Below are positions 1 to 10,715 of a DNA stretch of 47,952 nt, in pieces; within the stretch, counting starts at the first letter, position 1; every line of letters starts with the position of its first letter. This stretch comes from Plantago elongata (lineage: Eukaryota; Streptophyta; Magnoliopsida; Lamiales; Plantaginaceae): the NCBI GenBank assembly GCA_036897095.1, contig JAYMSP010000538.1, positions 1-47,952 of the forward strand, written 5' to 3'. A program made the translations under genes and the position numbers. The notes beneath the pieces are model-generated. The model was given only the letters and a program-made list of their open reading frames with translations. It was not told the DNA's origin and did no database searches.

Positions 1-174
1 CATCCAAAGGGCAGAATCGTCACCTCAAACCTCCACCCCATGCTTGCCGGCGGCGCCGCGGTGGTTGATGCGATTGGCACAAGATTCAATCAACTTGCCT
101 CCGTCAATGGCGGCGGCGCTACCCTCGCCTTCACGACTTTTGCTGGTCTCGCGATTACCCTTGCCCAGATCGAG
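1..174 (+). CDS. 3' end of an unidentified protein gene (partial)
   Basis: The first frame is open from base 1 to a TAA at 172-174 and gives 57 residues. The codons are rich in GCC, GGC, CTC and ATC, unlike the AT-rich DNA that follows, which argues for real coding sequence entering from the left edge. The peptide includes LHPMLAGGAAVVDAIGTRF and ends in an Ala/Thr/Leu-rich hydrophobic stretch before QIE and the stop. That could be a C-terminal membrane helix or the end of a folded domain. I do not recognise the family. Overlapping frames on both strands (44-229 plus, 25-357 minus) look like shadows. Moderate confidence that it is coding, none on function. Confidence 0.4.
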
Positions 175-1960
175 TAAAAGTGAAAAGAATTGGCTAAGGT
201 CGTGTTTTGATTGCAAGACAAATGAATAGTGAATTAAGCTGGTCAACGTAAAAATGAATTTATGGACCTGGATGTAATTGTTGATCTTGGGGATCCATAT
301 GAAACATAGGTATACTGCAGGGGGTGTATGCAATTTTCCCTTAAATTTATAATGCACACTTTACAGTTACCATATAAACTCTACAGTATTTTAATTCAAT
401 ACCGAATATCATTTTATATCATTTAAATTTAATTTAATAATTACTATCCATTAATTAATATTTTCCATTTTAAAATCAAACTGACAGTTAGTAGAGTAGA
501 TTCTACGACTTATTTGGCATTGCATTTTTCTAGTGGCACGAATTATCCTGTGCTTTTCTGCAAATTGGACATACTTGACCACGAAGATAAATGTTAAATT
601 GAGAGTAAAATCCTTACAATGAGAGCAAATCTATTTAATTTCCTATACTACCCCAGTCTTAATTAACATAAATCATCTTTCTTCTCACCTTTCCTCATTT
701 AACAACAACAACCAAATAACGTTATTCATTTCATTTAGATAAGATATTTCATTAATAAAATAAGAACAACTTGCTATGATTTTACTTCTTCAACAAAGTA
801 ACAACGAGTTAAGTAAATCACTTAGCATAGCTTGTATATGGAAAATGAATGAGAAAAGCAAGTAAAATAATACTCCCTGAGTAATAAGGTGATTTTCAAT
901 AATATCATCTGGTACAAATGTATGTAGATGCAACAGTCAAAACATACATCATGAAAAAATTACTGGCAAAATATTTCAATAAAGTTTGCCAAGTTTGTTA
1001 CTGTATTTAGTTATCAAGAATTGGGGAAATAGAATGATAGAGAAAAAGAAAAGAAATATGTTAATATGGAAAGTCATGATTAACATTTCATTAAAAGGAT
1101 AGAATTGTAAAATATATTAGTTTGTTGTTATTATAGAAATTTGATCTCAATTTAACATTTGTCGAAATATATACCATGAAGATGATTTGAAAGTAAATGT
1201 AATGCTTGAACGAGTAACGTCATTGAAGGCGTGTAGTGTGGACAATGTGGTTTTTGGACAAATACATAATATATATGAAAGTTTCTAACTATTAAGTTCC
1301 AAAATAGTGACTAAGACATATGATCGTATCAAAACATTAGTAATTGGGACCATTTTACATCTTATACAAAGCAACTCTTGGCAGTTGGTTTGAGGCCATT
1401 TGAATTTGTCACTATATGTCCCTAGGTATTGATTAATTATCCTGAGATGTTGAGCAACTAAAGCATCCATAAACTTTGGTTGAGCATTTCATACTCTGCT
1501 TGGTCTAGTCCTGGTTATGGTACTTGCGATGGAGGCAAGGAGAAGCGTTACCTACTTACTTTAGATGGGCGGGATTATGAATTTATAGAGTTGTTTAAAC
1601 AAAAGGTCAATCAGAAGAGTCCGAATACAAAAGTGTCGGTCGCTCATCCTCTAAGGGTCGAGGTGTTGGTTTCACCACGGCCGTCACGAAGATTTCAGGG
1701 GCCCTGTGCACAGTTCAAACTAAGCCCCGAATAATAATTTGCGTTCACACACAAATATACTTTTTAATAATGAAAACAAAACACAATATCTAAAGATGTG
1801 AAAATAAATAAATTGGTACAAGTATATATCTTCGTATAATGAAAGATAATAATAATCATACTTGTACATATTAGGTCAAAAACATATAAGTAAAATGATA
1901 TAATTAAATTTTTGTAGAATTATTTACCAAAATAATTTACACATGATTCACACATTAAAA
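175..1960. other. AT-rich spacer, no supported gene
   Basis: This holds the probable 3' untranslated region of the left-edge gene and then AT-rich DNA. A frame at 1480-1734 stays open for 84 codons but begins with TTG, has no family resemblance I can name and lacks good splice signals. It is at best a decayed transposon fragment. Nothing else is supported. Confidence 0.5.
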
Positions 1961-2385
1961 TTCTCTGCCACATAATATTTTAACCAAAAAAGAATAAAAT
2001 TTTAAATAGAAACATAAAGAAGTAAAAGGGTTTTTTTTTATGGATCTATTTAATTTGCATGACATTATTATAAAAAGACACATCTAGCTTGTGAAATGAA
2101 AATGTAAAGAAGTTAACGATGAAGAATAAAATTTTGAATAGAAACATAAAAGAAGTTAATCGAAAAGAAAACCTCTCTACCACATAATATTTTAACCAAA
2201 AAAAATAATTTTGAATAGAAACATAGAGAAGTATATAAAGAGTTTCTTTATGAATCTATTTAATTTGCATGACATTATTATAAAAAGATAAATCTAACTT
2301 GTGAAATAAAAAGGTAAAGAAGTTAACTATGAAGAATAAAATTTTGAATAGAAACATAAAGAAGAGAAAAAGAATATATAAATGA
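1961..2385. repeat. Tandem duplication, about 212-bp unit, two copies
   Basis: Two neighbouring copies share long identical blocks. CATAATATTTTAACCAAAAA occurs at 1971 and 2183, and both copies carry the block ATCTATTTAATTTGCATGAC followed by ATTATTATAAAAAGA. The offset is 212 bases. The copies differ by scattered substitutions and small indels, so the duplication is not recent. No coding potential is seen. Confidence 0.85.
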
Positions 2386-4790
2386 AAGGATGCAACAAGT
2401 TTCAAAATCATAACCTCTATAAGAGAGAGTCTTCAACCAACACTCACTACGACTAGAACAAACTACCTATGTTGTATTTTTTAACGTCCGAAAGATATTA
2501 ATATAGACATGTACAGAAAAACTATGAGTCCACGACTTGGTGGGCCCTGTGCGAACGGGCCCCCTGCACAAGAGCCTTAGTTGGGCCTGGGTTTCACTCG
2601 TACGAGCTATGAGAACCCCTTTTGCAGATAAAAAAGGATTCCTAGCGTATCAACTGCAACATTTTGTCTTGCATTTATATATATTAGTAGGTTCAAGGGG
2701 AATGATTTTATAGAAGTTCCTGTTTCCCTCTATATAGTTTAATGTAATAATCAAGCTAGGGTCGGTTGTGCAGGACACATGATAAACATGGACCTTTCGA
2801 AATAATAAAGGAGACTTTGTACGGGTTGCAGAAAATAATATATATATGGTAGTTATACAATTGAATTCATTAGAATTAAAATATGATTACAATTAAGCTC
2901 AAATAAATTGTAGATACAAGTATATTCTTATTATATGTTGTTTATTGTATTAACATGATATGGCTCCCTCAACAGTAATATTCAATATCGTGTACGCTAT
3001 TGAATGTAAGTGAGATATACTTTATCCATTATGAAGAGTAAAAAATAGTAGACTTGACAGATTTTATTTAAATAAGTGACAACCAAATAATTCTTATCGA
3101 AAGGTTGACTTATCGAAAAAGAAAATTAATACTATTAATAGGTTGATAGATATTTTGAGCCTTGAGGTGAACACGACACGACTTGGGAGGAAGAAGAGTC
3201 GTGGAGTCCAGGTTCAATGTACCGAATCTGAAATGAAGTAGTAGTGGCAAAAGCAAGCTTCCAAAATAAGGGGATCAATTTGGAATATCTCATTTGATTC
3301 GGTGGTGCTGCTTTTCAACAAATTAATGTCTATTTTTTCCTTTAATAATGCATTCCTATGTACCTACGTGGCTTTGTACAATAGTGTGGTCTCACATAAT
3401 CTCACCTGACCCTACCCGATAAATAGATTTATAAATTTGTTTTAGTATGGTTCAAATGTTTTATTAAACGAAATCTCTCAACAATGTTTTTTTTAATAAT
3501 ATAATCAAGTAATATAAATTGATTATTATGTAATGGATTAATAATTACATGTAGTATGTCTAGCTACCTCTAACTCTTTATAGATCAACTGGATTATATT
3601 AGAGTGACCGATAAATAAATTAATTTTTTTTAAACGACTAAGACTTACTCATATATTAACACCGATAGATGAACTAATATATTACTTGTATAATTAACAT
3701 GCGGATACCCGCAAGGTCGTTTATATCATGTAATGTGCAATCCATATTTTGAAAAAAAAAAGAAATAAAAAGATGAATTTTATTAATTACTATATCTTTC
3801 TTCTTGATTACTTGTATTTGGTAAAATAACTATTTAGTTGACTTTGGTACTCTATAGTATATGTTTTCATGAAAAGGTGGATTTACAAAGTTAATATAGG
3901 TACTCGAGTAAGAAGTCATTTATTTAAGTAAGTTCTAAAATTCAATATTTGTAATGTAAAAGCTATTGTTGGGAGAGCCTCTTTCTTAGAAGAGTGATTC
4001 GCTATTACTCAAATGAATTAATCGATTATAACAAATAAGTGATAACCTTGAGAAATTATTAAAACAGATGAAATGAATGAATAATGATGAAAACAAATAT
4101 GAGAATGATGAGAGAATGATGTAAATAAAATATAATGTGATTATTATTGATTGAATGATCATTGTACAATGAATCTATATTATATATAGTTACAAACCAG
4201 CTAAAAACTAAAGAGAAATGAATACACAAAAGTTGAAAAATATTTACAATAAACTCCACTACAGTACAAATTCTGTTATGGCTGGTGTCTCACTCTCATT
4301 GGCTGCCTTGGGTCGAATTTGCTATGGATCGGTTTACATGGACCAAACACACTTTGGTGATTAGTGAATAAGTCACATTACGTTTCTTCAAGTCGCACTT
4401 CCCGCATCTTCTTGTTATTTTATGCTTTCATTTGCAACATGTTCTCTTAATTGTATAGTTTGATCTTGATGCACTTCATCATTTCCTTCATGATCTCGAC
4501 AGAAATCGGAAACAAATAGTTACACATAGGCCACTTATATCATGATATCAACATATATGTCTGTCCGGTCCGATGGGGCAACCAGAATTGAAGAAAGAAT
4601 TGGGCTGGACTATTGCATATAAAAGATGTGGATCTCATGAGGCTCAGTTTGGTGTTTCAGCAATACTTGAATGGGCCCATAAATTCTACAGTATTTTGTA
4701 TTTCAACGGAGGACTTTGTTTTGTACATGAAAACCAACAATCATCAAAGGGTCAAAAGTGAATTTTAGAGGGGGCAAAACGCAAATGTGA
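2386..4790. other. AT-rich spacer with a short GC-rich island
   Basis: No gene is supported. A GC-rich patch at about 2535-2600 carries GGGCCC near both ends of GGGCCCTGTGCGAACGGGCC, and a related GGGCCCTGTGCACAG lies at about 1700. This looks like remnants of one dispersed repeat family. The rest is low-complexity AT-rich DNA. The short open frames at 4059-4259 and 4573-4761 resemble no protein I know. Confidence 0.4.
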
Positions 4791-4799
4791 TACTTATTT

Positions 4800-5500
4800 T
4801 GTTGCAAAAAACAAAAAACTTCCTCCCCCCCCCCTCTCTCTCTCACTAGTTGAACAGTGTTGTTCCACCTCTTCCATTTTTCTGTCTGAATTGATTTTGA
4901 TCGACTTTTTCCCTTCTCTTAGAGATGAGATGATTAAAAACTGCGTAAGTGATATTATTATTTCTGCACAAATCATAGCTCATCATCACCTTCCAATCTA
5001 CCTTACGCACCATTTTAGATTAGATTTACAATGCCGCCATTTTCAATTTTTCCCCTAATTACTACTACTGTTTCTTCCAATTTCTTATTCGTCAGATCTT
5101 ACTGATGAGTGTTTCTACTGACCAACTCTTACTTCGCCTTCCTCCTATACTAGTTTACTTCATTCTCAGTGAGATGTTACTTTTTTTTTTCTTTTTTTCT
5201 TTCCGTTAATTAATTTTGACATGCACAAGAATAATTTTCTGATTCCGAATATATACTTTGCTGTTCATTAACTGTGTTTCTCCATTCTTTATGTTCAGAT
5301 GCATATCATGTAGTTACTGTACTGCCAAATAGCAGCTGGATTTTGATAGATTAGGACACTTCTTAACCAAATAGGGAAACAATTTTAGTCTAATGTAGCT
5401 ATTTCACTAAATACACTAATTGATCTTTCTTTTACCAATGTAGGAAATGTTTGCTCCATAGTTGCAACTATTTGCTGGAAATTCCTCCAAGACTAAATTA
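4800..5500 (+). promoter_or_regulatory. ATG13 5' leader with probable leader intron and a 4-codon uORF
   Basis: A pyrimidine-rich tract (C run then CT repeat, about 4822-4848) is typical of a plant core promoter or early leader. A likely leader intron runs from a GTGAGA donor at about 5169 to the TAG acceptor ending at 5443. After that acceptor comes ATG TTT GCT CCA TAG (5447-5461), a minimal upstream ORF in the same frame as the main start at 5501 and ending 39 bases before it. The TAG at 5459-5461 also shows that 5501 is the first usable in-frame ATG. The transcription start is not determined. Confidence 0.45.
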
Positions 5501-8500
5501 ATGGATCTGCTTAATTATCCTCAAGGTGAACTTGCACGGATACTTAATCAGTTTCTTCTTAAAACCTTGCACATTATACTGGACTCCAGAGTCTTTGCCT
5601 CTCGTCCTTCTAATCAGACCGGGGAAGTTAAAAAGAGTGACAAATGGTTCAATTTAGTATTAGGAGATCGTCCCTCAGTTATGGATAGTTTGAGTTTCTG
5701 GAATAGAAGCTTGATGGAGCCTATGGTCATAGATATCATTCTGATTCAAGAATCACGAAACTCTTCATCTCAACATGCTTCCGGTACTGCAATGTCATCG
5801 GAGTTGTATACAGAGACCGTCATAGAGAGGTGGACTGTTCAGTATGAGCATCAAAAGCCAGTGCCTCATCAAACTGGTGATCCTTCTTACAAGAGGACGT
5901 ACAAGAAATCCATCATACTTCTACGCTCGGTTTATTCTATGTTAAGGCTCCTTCCAGCACACAAGGCCTTTCGTAAGCTTAAATCCTTGAGCCGGAATTG
6001 TGATTTTGATATAAGTTACAAAGTCTGCTCATTTAGTACACCATTTTCAAGGGCAGAAGAGGCTTCCATGAAAAAATGTAGTTTTATTCCTGTGGATGCC
6101 CAACAAGGCCGCCTGTCTATGTCTGTGATGTACCGTAATGATCTATCTGATTTCAATCTAGATGTTATTTTGTCGTGTCCACCAGATATCATACCTGATT
6201 ATGTAGGCAGCCCACTTGCTGACCCCATGCGGGAGTTTCCTTCTACATCCTTCGCCATAAAAGGAAAGAAACCAACTCCTTCGTCACCATTACAGCGACC
6301 CCACAGCTGGACAAGTGGGCTCCACCAGGATGCTCAGAACCAACGACTCAGCTGTTCCCCGCCTTCAAATGACTCACAGCATGACCATTCATCTCCACCT
6401 ACTGGCATATACATTCACCGAACTCAATCCCAAAGATCACCAGCTTATCACCGAATAACATCAGACGATATACTTTCTCCACCATTCTCGCCGTCTTCCT
6501 CCCCGTCAACCCCCTCATACCTTTCCGGCGTGAATCCTGTGCAGGGTCGTCTGAGGTCAGAAACTGTTCCCATGAGCATTCCACATCCAATGATGGCCAG
6601 AACTCCTAGATATCTTTCTCCTAATTTATCTGATCCACACCGAAATTCTCTTCCACCTCCATCGCCTAGAATTTATAAACATGATCCTTCATCTCATGAG
6701 TCCCCCAAGTCAATTAGGAAACATGATTTGCACAGAGCTGGAGAGTTGAGTTCTGGGTCCTTAATTAGTGATCAGAAGGTAAGGCTTCCTTGTTTTAGTG
6801 GCAGTTGTCTGTTCTTTGATCCTGAACTGCTGATCAATTTGCATTTTACCCCCTCCTTTTATAGGTGTCAAGAGATCCAAAAGGAGATTCTGGGAGATTC
6901 TCAAGCGCATTGTCTTCAAGCAGTTCACCACGTGTTGGATTCTCAAGGACCTCTAGCAAATTGTCTTTCCAGGAGGACTTTGGCGATGTCGGGTTTTCAT
7001 GTCCATTTATTGTGGATGGTGTGGATCCTTCTGATAGTCAGGCCAGGTAACTTTATACATCACTATCCTGAAACTATAAATTGCTTGTGTGTTTACCACT
7101 GTGGAGCATGTTTCATTTTACGTTGTAGTATAACGTATCATTTAGATGCATTGTGAGACGTGTGAAGTTGAGAATGAGGACATATAGTGTATTATATTGT
7201 TGTGGGATTTGTAGTTGATATTTAATGTCATCATTTAATCAAATGATCTAATAGTTACAGCTCCCACGTTTCTTGTTTTTAAGCTAAGTTTACAGCGTAA
7301 CTGAAGATTTAAGTGAGCAAGATTATTTGGTGTTGTTTGATGTTTAACTAGGTAAATAGATCTTACTAAGATAATCACATATCTAAGCCAGTTTTAATAA
7401 TCCATAGACAAAGATTTTTGTTTGTAATTTCTCATTTCTTGACTAACCATAAATTGGACTCTGACTTTGGCCTTAAAATTGGTCCGTTGTGTACGTCACT
7501 GCAAGCTTCATTTTTGTATCGGTTCTGTCCTTTCCATTTCCTTTAACATTGTTACATCGGTTCACATAATTCTGTTAGTGTGAGATGTTGCTACGTTAGC
7601 CTTACATTGGGGGTGAACACGTGCTGGGCCTTGTACCTATAAACTGGGTTTTTCTTTTTTGAAACCGCCAAAAATTTTATTTTATTAATAAGAACCAAGA
7701 GCACAAGTAATGCTCTTGACGAACAATTACAACTGGGTTGCATTTATAAAAATTCCAATCCTGGCTCTGACAAGTGGTTACCTGTTATATGGTAACTTAT
7801 TAAATCGGATTGGGAATATATGGGTATCCCCTATTAATTAATTTATTTGTTTATTTCTTTAATGTAGTATATTCAATCCCAAGCTTTCCACTAACAGCGA
7901 AGGGGAACCAAATATTATTCATAATTTATCACCAAAATTTGTATAATATATACTTGGCAATTCATGAAGTCTAGAATCTAAATGTATGGAAGAATGAAAT
8001 AGCTCTTATGAACTGTTCGTTGCATGATATATTCGGAAATGATTAATATTATATCAACAACGAAGTAATTACTTTAGAATGTTTCCGTAATTACTTTAGA
8101 ATGTTTCTTTTATCATGCTAAGGCACGTCTTGAACCTTCTGATGTAATATTATAGCAGTGCTCAATTTTTAATTTCAAATATACTATATGTGAGAGAACA
8201 TAATTTAGGAATGCGACAATACTAAATATTATTTGGGTACCTGTCAGTTTTCAGGGTGAACAATTTCTTCTGTATCTTTTATAATAATTGTGGAATGAGT
8301 TTCTGAGGGTATTCATACCAAGAAATCATATCCGATTGGAATATTACCTCATTGGGATATCCGCCTGAACCCTATACCCACCCCTAGCCTCACTCAGACT
8401 TCACCTGATAGAATGCATACCTTCGTAAACCAAGCCAACTCTGAAACATGGATATCCATCTAAAAAACACATGCTTCTTGCATGGGGTGGAGTTGATTCT

Positions 8501-8773
8501 GTGAATCAACTCAAACAACAAGTATGAGTTAATCTTTAATAGAACACAAAGAAGTTGGTGTATTGATGTATCCTCTAATTAATCCTTATGTAAACAGTTC
8601 GCTATTTAGAAAATAAGAATTTGATGTATTTATTTGCTGCAGGTTGCACTTCTTTCCTGGTATTACACTGTTACTGCTTTGCATACTTACGGTGGTTGAA
8701 TTTGTGTGCACACTTACATCACACACACAATGCTCAAATTTTGGCTAATACTGAAGCCCCCTCCCCCCCCGGC

Positions 8774-8807
<34 letters not shown>

Positions 8808-9747
8808 AAGGAAAGAAAAAGAAAAATCCCTTTTTCCATGGCTAGACATGCTACTTAAACTGCGTGTGCTTTTTCTTGTTTATATCACAAAAGTTACACT
8901 ACAAGAAAGAAACACTGCAACTGGACATGCTACCTGCTTACAGTTTGATGATTTTTAGGCTAATTATAGGCATCCACACTCAATAATCTGTATTCCTATT
9001 TGACCAAGGTGTTCTTTGGGTTTACTTTGGTGAGGTTAATACTTACTAGAGGTTCAGAACAGTAGACTATTAATCATGTTGGATTCTGTCACTGTGTCAA
9101 ATAATTCAAACGATCTGCAATGTTTACACACCTGGGTTGGCACTGTGAGCAAAATTCATGAATTTCATATTTGTTCAAGTTTTGGTAATTTTATTTATGT
9201 TTATTCCATAAATTGATGTGATTGTCAACAGAAGACATACTATCATTAAGAGGATCCTTGCGCATAAACTAGCATTTTTTTTTCTTCTCATAAAGTGAAG
9301 CAGTCATCCTCAGATCATTTGGAATGATGCTTAGTTATTGTTGTGTTAAATATAAAATCATAAACAACCGTGTGGCATCTTCCTTTTATGCCTGCTTTCT
9401 TTCTGCTATTGGAATTTCCTTTTCATCACGATGGTCTTCTTTTGTACAGCCAAAATCTTGATGGACAAAACAGCGCAGAGACTTCGTCAACTATACGGAA
9501 ATCTCAAGATGCTGCAGTCGGTGCACTTGTTCACATGCTAAAAACTGCTCCTCCATTACACCAAGATTCTATTTATCATTATATGCATCGAACCTCAAAG
9601 ATAGAAGTAGATGGAGAAGATGGAGCAGTTTCTGAATTCTTCAAGCCTAGAAAGGCATCAGATGCCATTGAGGAATTGAAGGTTTACAGTGAGTTGAAAG
9701 ATCTGCTGCTTTCAAAGAGCTTAGTTCAGAAGGCGGCAATAGGATAG
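5501..9747 (+). CDS. ATG13: Autophagy-related protein 13 (ATG13)
   Basis: Three coding exons, 5501-6778, 6865-7046 and 9450-9747, join in frame to give 585 residues, close to plant ATG13 (about 600). ATG13 is the regulatory subunit of the cytosolic ATG1 kinase complex that starts autophagosome formation under TOR/SnRK1 control. The N-terminal roughly 230 residues match the HORMA domain, with KTLHIILDSR, KSDKWFNLVLGDRP and MVIDIILIQ. A long Ser/Pro-rich disordered region follows, with many SP sites typical of phosphoregulation, then the conserved tail with AAVGALVHMLKTAPPL. The start at 5501 (MDLLNYPQGELAR) fits the family, and a stop lies in frame just upstream. Intron 2 is 2.4 kb and carries a LINE fragment. 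Family assignment is very secure; ATG13a or b subtype is not resolved. Confidence 0.95.
7642..7739 (-). mobile_element. 5'-truncated LINE (L1-type) 3' tail with target-site duplication
   Basis: An insert of about 80 bases (7651-7730) is flanked by the direct repeat AACTGGGTT at 7642-7650 and 7731-7739. On the minus strand it reads as an AT-rich tail with TTATTAATAAAATAAAATTT then TTGGCGGTTTC and an A-rich end, which resembles 3' ends of plant L1 retrotransposons. The insert sits in ATG13 intron 2, antisense to the gene. The target duplication and A-rich tail are seen directly; the L1 label is by resemblance. Confidence 0.6.
8065..8107. repeat. Short direct duplication in ATG13 intron 2
   Basis: The 21-mer GTAATTACTTTAGAATGTTTC occurs at 8065 and again at 8087 with one base between. 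It is a local slippage-type duplication. Elsewhere in this intron an A-rich polypurine stretch (about 8776-8827) follows a C-rich run. Confidence 0.7.
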
Positions 9748-10715
9748 ATAACACCTGACCACCCTGGTGTATAGTAACAGTAGTATCTATCATAGACTGT
9801 CTTGGTTCATGACTTTACTTGACCTTATCAATTAGCGAAGAGAAAGGATGATATTATGTGCTGTACATATGATAAAAACCTGCTTATAAATGAGAAGCTG
9901 ATTATCAAACCTTCAGAACTTGCTTGAGTCTTTAGGTAGCACTAGTTTGAGTCCTTAATTATTTAAGATCTATATTTCGATCATCAGACAGACGCACCAA
10001 TCTGCGAATGGAGCTGGAAGCTTTTTTTTCCGTGATGCATTTCTATGGTAAGTACTAAGTGGTGTAGGAATAAAAATATATTACTGCATTGATTTTTGGC
10101 TAGTTCAAGAGCCTCTCAAAAATATTGTGTTAAACTTTAAATTGGTTGAATAATTTGAGTACTCAAATTTGGAAAATATTTTAGGTTGTCCAAATCATTT
10201 GTGGTCGGCATTTGAACAACTATTATTTAATTATAAATATAAGATTATATAATATTATATCAATATGACTAACTATTATATAGACGACAACTACTAAGTG
10301 TTTGATAAGTACTCCTTTGGTCTTTGAATTTAATTTTCGGTTGGTTCGGATATGAGTTTTAACATAAAGTGACTAAAGTTGATGAGGTATTGAATAAAAT
10401 AGTAAATCGAGTATAAATTATGAATAAATTAGAAAATAAAATAATAAGATATGTTATGTAAATATAGTATGAGATATAATTTTTATTTGAAAAAGATGAG
10501 TTCTAGACGGGGTAAAATAAAGAAAAATGAAAAGTTGTGATTGAATTCTAAGGAGTGGGTGTTTATAGAGTAGTTGTAGTAGTATCTCCCTCGTATCGGG
10601 GTAAATGAAATATTTAAAATCCCTAATTTATTTAGGGTTGGGCGGTTAATTGAAAGTGGTAAGTTGTCCGTGTCGTCTACCGTGGTGTTTGAAAGTACAT
10701 AAAAGAGAATTTGAA
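9748..10715. other. Spacer between ATG13 and the ZUFSP-like gene
   Basis: About 1 kb between two genes on the same strand. It must hold the ATG13 3' untranslated region and the promoter of the next gene. It is AT-rich without a clear repeat. The minus-strand frame at 10483-10770 overlaps the next gene's first exon and has no family resemblance. Confidence 0.5.

Noticed and set aside
1480..1734. 84-codon coding region
   Set aside because: The frame begins with TTG, has no recognisable domain, and its end shares GGGCCCTGTGC with another spacer site, which points to repeat debris.
8621..8845. 74-residue Lys-rich frame in ATG13 intron 2
   Set aside because: The Lys run comes from an A-rich polypurine tract; no splice or family support.
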